From the NCBI RefSeq assembly GCF_001182045.1, contig NZ_CVTY01000005.1, positions 1 through 64,000 on the forward strand: DNA of 64,000 nt, given 5' to 3'. The notes under the pieces were generated by a model. It saw only the letters and a list, made by a program, of their open reading frames with translations, did no database searches and was not told the origin of the DNA. Source of the stretch: Dakarella massiliensis. Lineage in GTDB: Bacteria; Pseudomonadota; Gammaproteobacteria; Burkholderiales; Burkholderiaceae_F. Below are positions 35,309 through 46,347 of this stretch, in pieces. The number at the start of each line of letters is the position of its first letter. Position 1 is the stretch's first letter. The position numbers and the translations under genes are program-made.

Positions 35309-37662
35309 GTGAATAATCTGGACAACACACCAAAGAAGAAGCGCAGTCTGTCCCGCACCCTCGTATGGCTCGGCGGGATGATCACGGCCTGTGTCGCCTG
35401 CGGCCTGCTCCTTTTCACTTTCCTCTTCGCCATTGTCTACGCGCAGCTGCCTGACATGACGTCTCTCCGTACCTATCAGCCGAAGCTGCCGCTGAAGATC
35501 TGGTCAGCGGACGGTCAGCTGCTCGCGGAGTACGGCGAGGAGCGCCGGGACTATGTCCCGATTCAGGAGCTCCCGCGCCAGGTGAAGCTCGCCATCCTCG
35601 CGGCTGAAGACTCTGACTTCTATGAGCACTCGGGCGTTGATCTCTCCGGCATCGGCCGCGCGCTCATCACGAACATCATCACCGGACGCAAGGGCCAGGG
35701 CGGTTCCACGATCACCATGCAGGTGGCGCGTAACTGCTTCCTGTCGTCCGAGAAGAGCTACATGCGTAAGCTTTACGAAATCGCGATCGCGACGAAGCTT
35801 GAGCATGAACTCACCAAGGATCAGATTCTCGAAATCTACGTGAACCAGATCTACCTCGGTCAGCGCGCTTACGGTTTCGGCTCTGCCTCGCAGACCTACT
35901 TCGGCAAGCCCCTGAAGGACCTCTCGGTCGGTGAGGCCGCGACGCTCGCGGGCCTTCCGGTCGCGCCTTCCGCTTATAACCCGGTTGTGAATAACCGCCG
36001 CGCTACCATGCGCCGCAATTACGTTCTCGGCCGCATGGCTACCCTCGGCTTCATCAGCGAGCAGACGAGCCAGCAGGAACAGGCGAAACCCGTTTACGTG
36101 AAGGACGCGATCGCGGAAGCGATCGCCGGCCGCCACTCTGTGCAGCTCCACGCCGAGTACGCGACGGAACTCGCGCGCCAGCTGGTTTACGACATCTTCA
36201 AGGATGACGCCTACACGCGCGGTCTCAACGTCTACCTCACGATCAATTCGAATGATCAGAAGGCCGCTTATAACGCGGTCCGTGCGAACAGCATTGCTTT
36301 TGACCGCGCCCGCGGTTACCGCGGCGCTGAGGCCCAGATGACGCTGCCCGCTAACCCCGCGGATCAGGAAAAGGCCGTGAAGGAAGCGCTCCGCAAGGTG
36401 ATTTCGAGCCCGAACCTGCTCCCGGCGGTGGTGCTCAGCACTTCGCCGCAGATCAAGGCGGTTTTCGCCTCCGGCAAAACGATCACGCTGGACCGCGCGT
36501 CGAACTCTTTCGGCGCCGCCTATCTGAAGTCAAGCGCTCCGGAAGCGCTCCGGATCCGTCCGGGCGCGGTGATCCGCGTGAGCCACACGAACAGCGGCTG
36601 GACGCTCGGCCAGGTGCCGCAGGTTCAGACCGGCTTCATGGCAACCGACTTCCGGAACGGCGCGACACGCGCTCTTGTCGGCGGCTTCGACTACGACCTC
36701 AACATGTTCAACCACGTGACGCAGGCCTGGCGTCAGCCGGGTTCGAGCTTCAAGCCGTTTGTTTACTCGGCTTCCCTCGAGAAGGGCTTCACGCCGAACA
36801 CGATTCTGCAGGACACGCCGTTCACGGTGGACGCCCGTCAGGCGGGCGGCACAGCCTGGTCGCCGAAGAACTACAACGGCCGGTTCGAGGGCCCGATGCC
36901 CCTTCACACCGCGCTTGAGAAGTCGGAAAACATCCCGGTGGTCCGTGTGATGGACGCGATCGGCCCGAAGTACGCGCAGGAATTCATCACTCGCTTCGGC
37001 TTCCCCGCCTCGCGCCACAGCCCGACCCTCTCCACCGCGCTCGGTTCCGGCACGGTGACGATCTGGCAGATGTGCGAAGCCTACTCAATCTTCGCGAACG
37101 GCGGCTACCGCGTGCAGCCCTACCTGATCGACAAGATCGTGGATGAAAGCGGCCGCGTCATCATGACGCAGGCGAACCGCGAGTCGGGCGATGAAACGAT
37201 CCGCGCGATTCCTGCCCGCAATGCCTTTGTGATGTCGACGCTTCTGAATGACGTCGCGCGCCGCGGCACCGCGGCCCGCGCGGGCTCCGCTCTGGGGGCT
37301 CCGCTCTGGGGCGCCCGGATGTCGGCGCGAAGACCGGCACGTCGAACGACTCGAACGACGCGTGGTTCGCGGGCTTCGCCGGCAACCTCGTCGCGGTCGG
37401 CTGGATGGGTTATGACCAGATGCATTCCCTCGGCTCGAGAGCCACGGGCGGCACGCTTGTGCAGCCGGTCTGGATTGACTTCATGAAGACCGCTACCCGC
37501 GGGCAGCCGATCTTCAACCGCCTGCCGCCGCCTGGCGTAAGGCAGAGCGACGGCGAATGGGTCTACTCCGAATCGCGAGAGGTGTCGCATGACAGCGCCT
37601 CCCCGAGCGGAGAGAAGAGTGAGTCCAGCGATCCGCTCAACTCCCTCCTAAAGCTCTTCTAG
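35309..37662 (+). pseudogene. mrcA: Penicillin-binding protein 1A, frameshifted by a 14-bp tandem duplication
   Basis: A bifunctional glycosyltransferase/transpeptidase for peptidoglycan. A membrane anchor is followed by the GT51 domain (EDSDFYEHSGVD, GQGGSTITMQVARN), then a transpeptidase domain with SSFK (Ser490 if counted from a TTG at 35276) and SEN. A duplicated 14-mer at 37283-37310 shifts the frame, so the product ends wrongly at 37486, before the KTGT motif. The lost C terminus (KTGTSNDSNDAWFAGF, GYDQMHSLGSRATGG) continues in another frame to 37662. Deleting one copy restores the full protein (about 780-790 aa). Start: GTG at 35309 or TTG at 35276, both with weak ribosome sites. A sequencing or assembly error is possible. 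Confidence 0.88.
37283..37310 (+). repeat. Perfect 14-bp tandem duplication inside mrcA
   Basis: GGCTCCGCTCTGGG occurs twice with no gap (37283-37296 and 37297-37310), with one extra matching G on each side. Because 14 is not a multiple of three, the second copy shifts the reading frame. Confidence 0.97.
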
Positions 37663-37667
37663 ATCCG

Positions 37668-37976
37668 TTACTCAAACGTCACAGTCTCGCCGGACAGCTG
37701 AGAAGCTGCCCGGCCGAGCACACTCCAGAAATCCTCACCGTCTGAATCCTTCCAGGCTTCGCCGTCCCAGGAGAAGTGAAAGCCTCCCGTCACTCTCGAC
37801 GCAAGCCACACCTGCTCAGTCGGTGTCTGAATGTTGATTACAATTTGTTCACCACTGTCGAATTCGATAGTGAGAACATTGCCGGAGCGATCCGCGTCAG
37901 CCATGGAAAGCGCATCGGAGTCTTCAACTTTCTGAAGGAGCGCCTCCGCTTTTTCAATGAAAAGAGTCTGATTCAT
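37668..37976 (-). CDS. cyaY: Iron-sulfur cluster assembly regulator, frataxin family
   Basis: Bacterial frataxin, which binds iron and modulates IscS. The 102-aa protein has the acidic N-terminal helix (EKAEALLQKVEDSD) and the sheet with LTIEFDSGEQIVINIQTPTEQVWLASRVTGGFHF (split into short known segments), ending with SGETVTFE. Its start codon overlaps that of lptM on the other strand. It converges on mrcA, 5 bp away. Confidence 0.93.
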   Translation of the reverse strand: MNQTLFIEKAEALLQKVEDSDALSMADADRSGNVLTIEFDSGEQIVINIQTPTEQVWLASRVTGGFHFSWDGEAWKDSDGEDFWSVLGRAASQLSGETVTFE

Positions 37977-38253
37977 GATCCAGAAAAGAACCTTTATACG
38001 TACTGCCCTGCTCTTAGGTCTTGCATCCCCGCTTCTGCTGACGGGCTGCGGACTGAAGGGGCCGCTTTATCTCCCGAAGAAGAGATCCGTTCCAAACGGG
38101 GCGGGGGACAGTATTCCCGTTCTGAATACACCGATCGAGAAGAAAGACACGGACGGCGGATCTGCTTCGAACGCTTCCGATTCTACTGAAACCAGAATTA
38201 CTCTCACGCCCGGCGGCAGCCAGGCAGCCGAGGCCCCCTCGCCGAAGCGCTGA
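37975..38253 (+). CDS. lptM: Small outer-membrane lipoprotein, LptM (YifL)-like
   Basis: A 92-aa lipoprotein with signal ALLLGLASPLLLTGC (lipidated Cys25) followed by GLKGPLYLPKK, the hallmark of LptM/YifL, which helps LptD mature. The tail is Ser/Thr-rich and disordered. Its ATG overlaps the cyaY ATG within a single CATG. It lies upstream of lysA, as in E. coli and many betaproteobacteria. Confidence 0.85.
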   Translation: MIQKRTFIRTALLLGLASPLLLTGCGLKGPLYLPKKRSVPNGAGDSIPVLNTPIEKKDTDGGSASNASDSTETRITLTPGGSQAAEAPSPKR

Positions 38254-38296
38254 TTCCCCTGCACCGCCGCACTTACTTACATCAGGAAAAAACATC

Positions 38297-39577
38297 ATGA
38301 CTTCCTTCTGGCTCCCCGATGAAACGGGATTTTCCTATCGGAACGGCGCGCTTTTCTGTGAGGACGTTCCCGTAGCAGAACTCGCCGACAAGTATGGCAC
38401 CCCGTCCTTCATCTACAGCCGCAAGGCTATTGAGACCGCCTTCCGCGACTACGACGGCGCGTTCGGCTCTCACCCGCACCACATTCTTTACTCCGTGAAG
38501 GCGTGCTCGAATATCGGCATCATCAGCCTGCTCGCGAAGCTTGGTTCCGGTTTCGACATTGTGTCGGGCGGAGAGCTGCTGCGCGTTGAGGCCGCGGGCG
38601 GCGACCTGTCGAAGGTCGTTTATTCCGGCGTCGGCAAGACCGATAAGGAAATCGCTCTCGCGCTCGAAAAGGGCATCCACTGCTTCAATATCGAAAGCGT
38701 CCCGGAGCTGAATGACATTGCCCGCGTGGCCGCTTCTCTCGGGAAAGTGGCGCCGATCGCGGTCCGTGTGAATCCGAACGTGGACGCGAAGACCCATCCC
38801 TACATCTCGACCGGCCTCAAGAACAACAAGTTCGGTGTCGCCTACGAGAAGACCGTGGAACTCTATAAGCAGGCCGCCGCGATGCCCTCCATCCGCGTGG
38901 TCGGCATTGACTGCCATATCGGAAGTCAGATCACGGAGCTTTCCCCCTTCGCGGATGCTGAGGAAAAGATCCTCGATATCGTTGATCAGCTCGCGGCTGA
39001 AGGCATTCCGCTCGAACACATCGACTTCGGCGGCGGTCTCGGCGTCTGCTACAAGGACGAAGTGCCGCCCTCCAAGCGCGAATTCGTGCGCCTGATCCTC
39101 GATCATCTCGAAGCCCGCGGCTACAAGCACCTCGCCGTGACGCTCGAACCGGGCCGCTCCATCATCGCGAACGCCGGCATCCTGATTACCCGCGTGATCC
39201 GCGATAAGACCGGTGAAACGAAGAACTTCGCGATCGTCGACGCCGCCATGAACGATATGGGCCGCCCGATGTTCTACGAGGCCTGGATGGGTATCGTGCC
39301 GGCCGTGCCCCGGGATGGCGCCACCCGCACCTATGATGTCGTCGGTCCGATCTGCGAAAGCGGTGACTGGCTTGGCCGCGACCGTGAGCTCTGCATTGAG
39401 CCGGGTGACGTTCTCGCGATCACGTCCTGCGGCGCCTACGGCATGGCGATGAGCTCCAACTACAACTCCCGTCCCCGCGCGGCTGAAGTGCTCGTGAGCG
39501 GCAGCACCTCGCAGGTGATCCGCGAGCGTGAGAAGCCGGAAGACCTCTGGCGCGGCGAGCATCTCCCGACGCTCTAA
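38297..39577 (+). CDS. lysA: Diaminopimelate decarboxylase
   Basis: The last step of lysine synthesis, removing CO2 from meso-DAP. The 426-aa PLP enzyme has the cofactor lysine at residue 68 (ILYSVKACSN), HIGSQ, GGGLGVCY, EPGRSI and the GPICESGDW cysteine motif. AGGAAAAAAC precedes the ATG. It is probably co-transcribed with lptM. Confidence 0.97.
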   Translation: MTSFWLPDETGFSYRNGALFCEDVPVAELADKYGTPSFIYSRKAIETAFRDYDGAFGSHPHHILYSVKACSNIGIISLLAKLGSGFDIVSGGELLRVEAAGGDLSKVVYSGVGKTDKEIALALEKGIHCFNIESVPELNDIARVAASLGKVAPIAVRVNPNVDAKTHPYISTGLKNNKFGVAYEKTVELYKQAAAMPSIRVVGIDCHIGSQITELSPFADAEEKILDIVDQLAAEGIPLEHIDFGGGLGVCYKDEVPPSKREFVRLILDHLEARGYKHLAVTLEPGRSIIANAGILITRVIRDKTGETKNFAIVDAAMNDMGRPMFYEAWMGIVPAVPRDGATRTYDVVGPICESGDWLGRDRELCIEPGDVLAITSCGAYGMAMSSNYNSRPRAAEVLVSGSTSQVIREREKPEDLWRGEHLPTL

Positions 39578-39618
39578 AAAAGCTTCCCACTGCGCCTTGT
39601 TTCAAGGTACACTAGGTT

Positions 39619-39653
39619 AACGCCGGTTCTGTGAAAGGAACCGGCGTTTTTTG
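39619..39653 (+). terminator. Terminator after lysA
   Basis: AACGCCGGTTC and GAACCGGCGTT pair fully around an 8-nt loop and are followed by a T run. This isolates guaC from lptM-lysA. Confidence 0.92.
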
Positions 39654-39686
39654 CGCGCGCAAGATTTTGGTTAGGAGATTTTTTTA

Positions 39687-40727
39687 ATGCATATTGACAA
39701 CACCCTGCGGCTCGACTTCAAGGACGTACTGATCCGTCCGAAGCGCTCCACCCTTATTTCCCGCTCGGAAGTAGATATCACGCGCGACTTCAAGTTTCTG
39801 CATGCGCCTGTTGCCTATCACGGCATCCCGGTCATCGCGGCCAACATGGACACGACGGGAACCTTTGAAATGGCGAAGGCGCTCGACCCCTTCATGCTGT
39901 CAGCCGCGCTTGACAAGCACTACAGCGAGGATGAGCTCGTGAAGTTCTTCACGGAGCTCGAGCGCAAGGCCTCCGCCTTCTATACGCTCGGCATCGGGGA
40001 CGAGGACTGGGAGAAATTCCAGAGCGTGAACCGCAAGGCCCCGGGCGCCGTGCAGTATGTCTGCATCGACGTCGCAAACGGCTACACGGAACGGTTCGTG
40101 AACTTCATCAAGAAAGTCCGCGACACGTATCCGGATCTCGTCATCATGGCGGGCAACGTCGTGACGGGCGACATGACCGAAGAGCTCCTCCTCTCCGGCG
40201 CCGATATCGTGAAGATCGGCATCGGACCGGGCTCTGTCTGCCTCACCCGCAAGATGACCGGTGTCGGTTACCCGCAGCTCTCCGCCGTTATTGAATGCGC
40301 GGACGCCGCGCACGGTCTCGGCGGACGCATCTGTGCGGACGGCGGCTGCACGACCCCGGGCGATATCGCGAAGGCCTTCGGCGGCGGCGCTGACTTTGTG
40401 ATGCTCGGCGGCATGTTCGCGGCCCACGATGAATGCGCCGGCAAGACGATCACGAAGGACGGCAAGACAATGAAGCAGTTCTACGGCATGAGCTCCGAGC
40501 AGGCGATGGAGAAGTGGTCCGGCGGCGTCGCGAAGTACCGTGCCTCCGAAGGCAAGGAAGTCTTCCTGCCGTCCCGCGGCCCGGTTGCCGGCACCGTCCA
40601 GGAGATCCTCGGCGGCCTGCGCTCGGCCTGCACCTATGTCGGCGCCCGCCGTCTGAAGGAGCTCACGCTCCGTACGACTTTCGTGCGCGTGACGCAGCAG
40701 CTGAACGAGGTGTTCGGCAAATCCTGA
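39687..40727 (+). CDS. guaC: GMP reductase
   Basis: Converts GMP to IMP with NADPH for purine balance. The 346-aa barrel has [20 protein letters not shown], with the thioimidate cysteine at residue 185 and the catalytic Thr187 kept, and [30 protein letters not shown] precedes the ATG. It stands alone after a terminator, between lysA and engB, where relatives carry cytochrome c4 and resB/ccsA genes. Confidence 0.95.
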   Translation: MHIDNTLRLDFKDVLIRPKRSTLISRSEVDITRDFKFLHAPVAYHGIPVIAANMDTTGTFEMAKALDPFMLSAALDKHYSEDELVKFFTELERKASAFYTLGIGDEDWEKFQSVNRKAPGAVQYVCIDVANGYTERFVNFIKKVRDTYPDLVIMAGNVVTGDMTEELLLSGADIVKIGIGPGSVCLTRKMTGVGYPQLSAVIECADAAHGLGGRICADGGCTTPGDIAKAFGGGADFVMLGGMFAAHDECAGKTITKDGKTMKQFYGMSSEQAMEKWSGGVAKYRASEGKEVFLPSRGPVAGTVQEILGGLRSACTYVGARRLKELTLRTTFVRVTQQLNEVFGKS

Positions 40728-40791
40728 TTGCCGTTAATGCGATAATCTTCAGCTGAACATTCAACCTCATACATACCCGATAGGATCCGTC

Positions 40792-41421
40792 GTGAGCATC
40801 TACGAAAGCGCTGTCTTCACTGTTTCCTCGAGCAAGCTCGACAACCTTCCGCCGGCGAGCGTGCCGGAGATCGCCTTTGCAGGCCGTTCCAACGCCGGTA
40901 AGTCCACCGCGATCAACACGCTCACCCGTCAGGGAAAGCTTGCCTTCGCTTCGAAGACCCCCGGCCGCACCCAGCTCATCAACTTCTTTGAGCTCGCGAC
41001 CAAGGACAAGGTGACCCACGAACGGCATCCCGTCGCGTATCTCGTCGACCTTCCGGGCTACGGCTACGCGAAGACCACATCGAACATCCGTTCCTCCTGG
41101 TCTGACCTCGTCGGCGGCTACATCTCGGAGCGCAGCGCGCTGCTCGGCGTTGTGCTCATCATGGATGCCCGCCGTCCGTTCATGCCCTCCGACGAATGGG
41201 TGATTGAATTCATGAAGAACCGCCCTACTGCGAAGATGGTCTGGCTCATCAATAAGGAGGATCAGTTAAGGACGGTTTCAGAACGGCGTGATGTAATAGC
41301 GGCCGTGAAGAAGCGCGCGGAAACCTGCGTGAATCCGGTCTCCGTGCAATACTTCTCCGGGCTGAAGAAGACCGGGGTGGAAGAGCTCCGTGCAACCCTT
41401 GACGGGTGGCTCGGCCTCTGA
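40792..41421 (+). CDS. engB: Ribosome-biogenesis GTPase EngB (YihA/YsxC)
   Basis: A TRAFAC GTPase needed for large-subunit assembly. The 209-aa protein has G1 GRSNAGKS at 31-38, G2 in KTPGRTQ, G3 DLPGYGYA and G4 NKED where TKAD is common. The start is GTG with AGGA seven bases upstream. It is encoded ahead of hemB, in the same direction. Confidence 0.95.
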   Translation: MSIYESAVFTVSSSKLDNLPPASVPEIAFAGRSNAGKSTAINTLTRQGKLAFASKTPGRTQLINFFELATKDKVTHERHPVAYLVDLPGYGYAKTTSNIRSSWSDLVGGYISERSALLGVVLIMDARRPFMPSDEWVIEFMKNRPTAKMVWLINKEDQLRTVSERRDVIAAVKKRAETCVNPVSVQYFSGLKKTGVEELRATLDGWLGL

Positions 41422-41498
41422 TCCTTCCGGCCAATCCCAATAGACGCGTTCCGCGCGGCGCAGCCCGCCTGCGGACGCTCTTCTTTTAATACCTTTGA

Positions 41499-42521
<1,023 letters not shown>

Positions 42522-42544
42522 TCCGGACTCGCTTTCCGGTAAAG

Positions 42545-42573
42545 AAAAACCTGGCGCAAGCCAGGTTTTTTTT
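42545..42573 (+). terminator. Terminator after hemB
   Basis: AAAAACCTGGC, loop GCAA, GCCAGGTTTTTTTT. It is a compact stem with eight Ts and lies between the convergent hemB and hslR genes; the A run also lets it act for hslR. Confidence 0.92.
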
Positions 42574-42582
42574 GCTGCCTTC

Positions 42583-42981
42583 TCAGAAGCTGTTTCTGAA
42601 GTTCCGGAGCTTCCGCCCTTCACGCTTCGTGGGACGCCCTCCCCGGATGGTCACCGCGGGCTCCGCGGCGAGCTTCAGGATATCCTTCCTTGAGCGCCTC
42701 AGCGCCTTGCTCGACTCGGTTTCCTCATAAAGTTTCGCGGCGTCTGTGGCCGATCCCCGCTTGTCACTCAGCCCCGTGACAAGGACTTCCATCGTATCCT
42801 CGCCCCGGGTAACCGACAGGAGCTCTCCGGTTCGGAGCTGCCGGGACGGTTTGATCCGATCGCCATTCTCACGCACGCGGCCAAGCTCAAGCGCCTCCTG
42901 CGCAAGGCTCCGCGTTTTGAAGAAACGGGCGGCCCAGAGCCACTTATCGATTCTGACAGTTGAATTCTCAGACTGATCCAC
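42583..42981 (-). CDS. hslR: S4-domain RNA-binding protein, Hsp15 (HslR) family
   Basis: A ribosome-associated protein that recycles free 50S subunits carrying nascent chains. The 132-aa protein has RIDKWLWAARFFKTRSLAQEAL, the S4 domain, and a basic C-terminal tail (RPTKREGRKLRNFR). It starts at GTG with GGGGAACGCC upstream. It lies beyond the terminator of the rplQ operon. Confidence 0.9.
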   Translation of the reverse strand: MDQSENSTVRIDKWLWAARFFKTRSLAQEALELGRVRENGDRIKPSRQLRTGELLSVTRGEDTMEVLVTGLSDKRGSATDAAKLYEETESSKALRRSRKDILKLAAEPAVTIRGGRPTKREGRKLRNFRNSF

Positions 42982-42996
42982 GGCGTTCCCCGCAAG

Positions 42997-43032
42997 AAAA
43001 AACGGATCTTCCCCTTCGCAGGAAAAGACCCG
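42997..43032 (-). terminator. Terminator after rplQ
   Basis: On the minus strand CGGGTCTTTTCC pairs, with a small bulge, with GGAAGATCCG and is followed by TTTTTT. A second GC-rich stem (GCCGGC/GCCGGC) lies between it and rplQ. Together they end the alpha operon. Confidence 0.75.
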
Positions 43033-43090
43033 TTCGATTCAAACTGCCGGCAGTCCGGAGACAGCCGGCGGCTTTAAGCTGAATCAGAAA

Positions 43091-43486
43091 TTACTTGTTT
43101 TCTTCTTCAACCGGCTCAGCCTTCGGAGCAGCCTTTTCGGTCAGTTCCATGTAGGCGATCGGAGCGTTGTCGCCCGGGCGGAAGCCCATCTTGAGGATGC
43201 GGGTGTAGCCGCCGTTGCGGTTGGCGAAGCGCGGTCCGATTTCATCGAACAGCTTCTGAACGATCTCGCGATCACGGAGGCGGTTGAACGCGAGGCGGCG
43301 GTTGGCCAGGGTCGGGTTCTTGGCAAGGGTGATCAGGGGCTCAACCACGCGGCGGAGTTCCTTCGCCTTCGGCAGGGTCGTCTTGATGGCTTCGTGACGA
43401 AGCAGGGAGACGGACATGTTGCGGAACATGGCCAGACGATGGGCGCTGGTGCGGTTAAGCTTACGAAGACCTAAACGATGAGGCAT
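43091..43486 (-). CDS. rplQ: 50S ribosomal protein L17
   Basis: A large-subunit protein near the exit tunnel. It has 131 aa starting [17 protein letters not shown], with [23 protein letters not shown] split across helix 1 and 2, and an acidic tail. The longer open frame upstream lacks homology. It is the last gene of rpmJ-rpsM-rpsK-rpsD-rpoA-rplQ. Confidence 0.97.
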   Translation of the reverse strand: MPHRLGLRKLNRTSAHRLAMFRNMSVSLLRHEAIKTTLPKAKELRRVVEPLITLAKNPTLANRRLAFNRLRDREIVQKLFDEIGPRFANRNGGYTRILKMGFRPGDNAPIAYMELTEKAAPKAEPVEEENK

Positions 43487-43653
43487 TTTGAAAATTCCTA
43501 TTAGTTTTGTGATCTGCCGGCAAAGGCAGAAGAATCCCGACTCTTCTATCCTCGCGGGAAACCGGGAGGCGGACGGGTAAAGCAATGTTTTGCAAAGCGC
43601 AAAGCAGGCGGAGATTACACCAAACGCCGGCTTTGCGCAACTGCAATTACAAA

Positions 43654-44658
43654 TTAACGCTCAAGACCCTGGGGCGGCCAGTTCTCGAGCTTCATGCCGA
43701 GCGTGAGACCGTGGGCAGCGAGGACTTCCTTGATCTCGTTCAGGGACTTGCGGCCCAGATTCGGGGTCTTCAGGAGTTCGTTCTCGGTGCGCTGGATCAG
43801 ATCGCCGATGTAGGAGATGCTCTCGGCCTTCAGGCAGTTCGCAGAGCGGACCGTGAGTTCGAGGTCATCAATCGGGCGCATAAGAACCGGATCAAGCGGC
43901 GGCGGATTGTTGACGGAGCTTTCTTCCTCGGGTTCAGCCTTGTCAGCAGCAGCGGTCTTGATGGAACCGAAGATCGACAGCTGATCCTGGAGAATGCGGA
44001 CGGATTCGCGGAGCGCTTCTTCCGGCGTGATAACGCCGTTCGTCACGATCTCAAGCGCGAGCTTATCAAGGTCAGTTCTCTGACCGACACGGGCCGGGCT
44101 CACCTGATAGGCGACACGGACGATCGGGCTGAAGGAAGCATCCATCAGGAGATGACCAATCTGCTGACGGGAATGATCGTCAGCGAAAGCGCGCACGTTG
44201 CCCGGCTGATAGCCGCGGCCCTTCTCAACCTTCACCTTCAGCTCAAGACGGCCGCCGGTAAGGTGAGCGATCACGTGATCGGGATTCAGCACCACGACGT
44301 CATGGGGCAGGTCGAAGTCGGCCGCCGTCACAACGGTATTGCCCTTCTTGCGGAGAACCAGAGAAACTTCCTCACGGCCTTCAAGCTTGAAGATCACGCC
44401 CTTCAGATTGAGGAGGACGTCGACGGCATCTTCCATCACGCCTTCAATCTGGGAGTATTCGTGCACGATACCCGTGATCTCAGCCTCGGTCGGAGCATAG
44501 CCCACCATGGAGGCGAGGAGAATACGGCGAAGCGCATTGCCCAGGGTATGGCCATAGCCGCGCTCGAACGGTTCGAGCGTGATCACGGCACGGTTCGGAT
44601 TCTTCTCATCAAGCGCGACATCAATGTTGTTCGGCTTGAGCAGTTCTGCATTAAACAT
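43654..44658 (-). CDS. rpoA: RNA polymerase subunit alpha
   Basis: Dimerises to nucleate polymerase assembly; its C-terminal domain contacts UP elements and activators. It has 334 aa: an N-terminal domain with [15 protein letters not shown], a linker near 235-250 and a C-terminal domain with [13 protein letters not shown] and [13 protein letters not shown] terminator-like hairpin lies between it and rpsD. Confidence 0.98.
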   Translation of the reverse strand: MFNAELLKPNNIDVALDEKNPNRAVITLEPFERGYGHTLGNALRRILLASMVGYAPTEAEITGIVHEYSQIEGVMEDAVDVLLNLKGVIFKLEGREEVSLVLRKKGNTVVTAADFDLPHDVVVLNPDHVIAHLTGGRLELKVKVEKGRGYQPGNVRAFADDHSRQQIGHLLMDASFSPIVRVAYQVSPARVGQRTDLDKLALEIVTNGVITPEEALRESVRILQDQLSIFGSIKTAAADKAEPEEESSVNNPPPLDPVLMRPIDDLELTVRSANCLKAESISYIGDLIQRTENELLKTPNLGRKSLNEIKEVLAAHGLTLGMKLENWPPQGLER

Positions 44659-44731
44659 AAATCGACGTTCCTATTCAATACCCTCGGCTCGTTACACCGA
44701 TAAGGCTGATGGAGGTCAGGGGCTTAAAAGT

Positions 44732-44769
44732 AAAGAAACGCGGACAGTGCCCCAAAAGGACTATCCGCG
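44732..44769 (-). terminator. Terminator-like hairpin between rpsD and rpoA
   Basis: On the minus strand CGCGGATAG pairs with CTGTCCGCG around a 13-nt loop and is followed by TTTCTTT. It could partly end transcription after rpsD and set the ratio of ribosomal protein to polymerase mRNA. Confidence 0.55.
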
Positions 44770-44789
44770 CTTTTCCTGCACTTGACGGA

Positions 44790-44810
44790 CCGGATCGCAC
44801 TACGATCCGG
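44790..44810 (-). promoter_or_regulatory. Second hairpin in the rpsD-rpoA gap
   Basis: CCGGATCG and CGATCCGG pair around a 5-nt loop, 17 bases past the rpsD stop. It may protect the 3' end of the upstream mRNA or act with the next hairpin. Confidence 0.45.
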
Positions 44811-44826
44811 ACCATCAGGGGCCTGA

Positions 44827-45450
44827 TTAACGAGAGTACAGTTCGACGACGAGCTGTTCGTTCACATCAGGATCGAATTCCTGACGCTCAGGCAGGTTCT
44901 TGAAGGTGCCTTCAAACTTCTTGGCATCGACGGCAACCCAGCTGGGCATAGAGCCGGCGGCGAGTTCAAGAGCCTCAGCGATACGGGCCTGCTTACGGGC
45001 CTTTTCGCGGATGGAGACAACATCCCCGGGCTTAACCGAGGCGGAAGGAATATTCACGCGATTGCCATTGACAGCGATCGCGCCGTGGCTCACAAGCTGA
45101 CGAGCTTCTGCACGGGTGGATGCAAAGCCCATACGGTAAACCACGTTGTCAAGACGGCTCTCGAGGAGCAGCAGCAGGTTGGTACCGGTGTTGCCGCGCA
45201 TCGCTTCGGCGTTCTTGAAATAACGGCGGAACTGACGCTCGAGCAGACCGTAAATACGCTTGACCTTCTGCTTTTCGCGAAGCTGGTTGCCGTAGTCCGA
45301 CATACGAGTGCCGGAAACTTTGCCGTGCTGGCCCGGCTTAGTATTAGCATCCTTCACTTTGTCTTCGAAGGGACGGCGGGCGCTCTTAAGGTTAAGATCG
45401 CCCCCTTCGCGACGCGAAAGCTTGAGCTTGGGACCGAGATAACGTGCCAT
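44827..45450 (-). CDS. rpsD: 30S ribosomal protein S4
   Basis: A primary 16S-binding assembly protein. It has 207 aa starting [19 protein letters not shown], with an S4 RNA-binding domain ([20 protein letters not shown]) near residue 97. In many bacteria S4 represses its own operon through the mRNA leader; no such structure was identified here. Confidence 0.98.
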   Translation of the reverse strand: MARYLGPKLKLSRREGGDLNLKSARRPFEDKVKDANTKPGQHGKVSGTRMSDYGNQLREKQKVKRIYGLLERQFRRYFKNAEAMRGNTGTNLLLLLESRLDNVVYRMGFASTRAEARQLVSHGAIAVNGNRVNIPSASVKPGDVVSIREKARKQARIAEALELAAGSMPSWVAVDAKKFEGTFKNLPERQEFDPDVNEQLVVELYSR

Positions 45451-45540
45451 TTAAAATTAGCCTCTCTTATCCTGCGGATAAAACCGCATTCAGTCTTTTC
45501 TCCCGGTTGTGGAGAAAGGACACGGAAAAATTAAAAGAAA

Positions 45541-45951
45541 TTAAACGCGACGGCGCTTCGACGGACGAACGCCATTGTGCGGAACCGGGGTCACATCCTG
45601 GATGGAGGTAACGCGGATGCCGAGGGCATTCAGAGCGCGGATGCTGCTTTCACGTCCCGGGCCGGGCCCGAAAACCTGAACGTCAACGTTCTTAAGACCA
45701 TATTCAAGAGCCGTACGGCCAGCCTTTTCGCTAGCAACCTGTGCAGCGAAAGACGTGGACTTACGGGAGCCCTTGAAACCCTGAGCGCCGGAGGAGGACG
45801 CCGCAATGACGTTGCCCTGGCGATCAGTGATCGTGATGATAGTGTTGTTGAAGGACGCGTGGACGTGAGCGACGCCTTCCGTCACAACCTTGCGAACCTT
45901 CTTACGACCGCGAGCCGAAGCCGCGGAATTTTTATTAGTGTTGCCAGCCAT
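45541..45951 (-). CDS. rpsK: 30S ribosomal protein S11
   Basis: A platform protein contacting the Shine-Dalgarno helix. It has 136 aa with [20 protein letters not shown] and the C-terminal [15 protein letters not shown]. It lies 14 bp after rpsM. Confidence 0.98.
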   Translation of the reverse strand: MAGNTNKNSAASARGRKKVRKVVTEGVAHVHASFNNTIITITDRQGNVIAASSSGAQGFKGSRKSTSFAAQVASEKAGRTALEYGLKNVDVQVFGPGPGRESSIRALNALGIRVTSIQDVTPVPHNGVRPSKRRRV

Positions 45952-45965
45952 GCTAATCCTCTAAA

Positions 45966-46331
45966 TTACTTCTTAAGCGTGACACCAACCTTGCGCGGGC
46001 CCTTGCGGGTACGGGCATTGGTGCGGGTACGCTGACCACGGCAGGGCAGACCGCGACGATGCCGCATGCCACGATAAGTACCGAGGTCGATCAGACGCTT
46101 GATCGAAAGCTGAATTTCACGACGGAGGTCACCCTCGACGACGAACTTCGAGACCGCATCACGGATCTTTTCGAGTTCTTCATCATTGAGGTCCTTGACC
46201 AACTTGGACTGCGGGATTCCGCAAACATCACAGATGTCGCGAGCACGGGTGAGACCGATACCATAGATGGCGGTCAGACCGATCACGGCATGCTGATTCG
46301 GCGGAATATTAATACCGGCGATACGAGCCAT
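45966..46331 (-). CDS. rpsM: 30S ribosomal protein S13
   Basis: A head protein bridging to the large subunit. It has 121 aa starting [20 protein letters not shown], with [20 protein letters not shown] and a basic tail ending VTLKK. It follows rpmJ by 16 bp. Confidence 0.98.
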   Translation of the reverse strand: MARIAGINIPPNQHAVIGLTAIYGIGLTRARDICDVCGIPQSKLVKDLNDEELEKIRDAVSKFVVEGDLRREIQLSIKRLIDLGTYRGMRHRRGLPCRGQRTRTNARTRKGPRKVGVTLKK

Positions 46332-46347
46332 TTTTTACTTTACCTCT

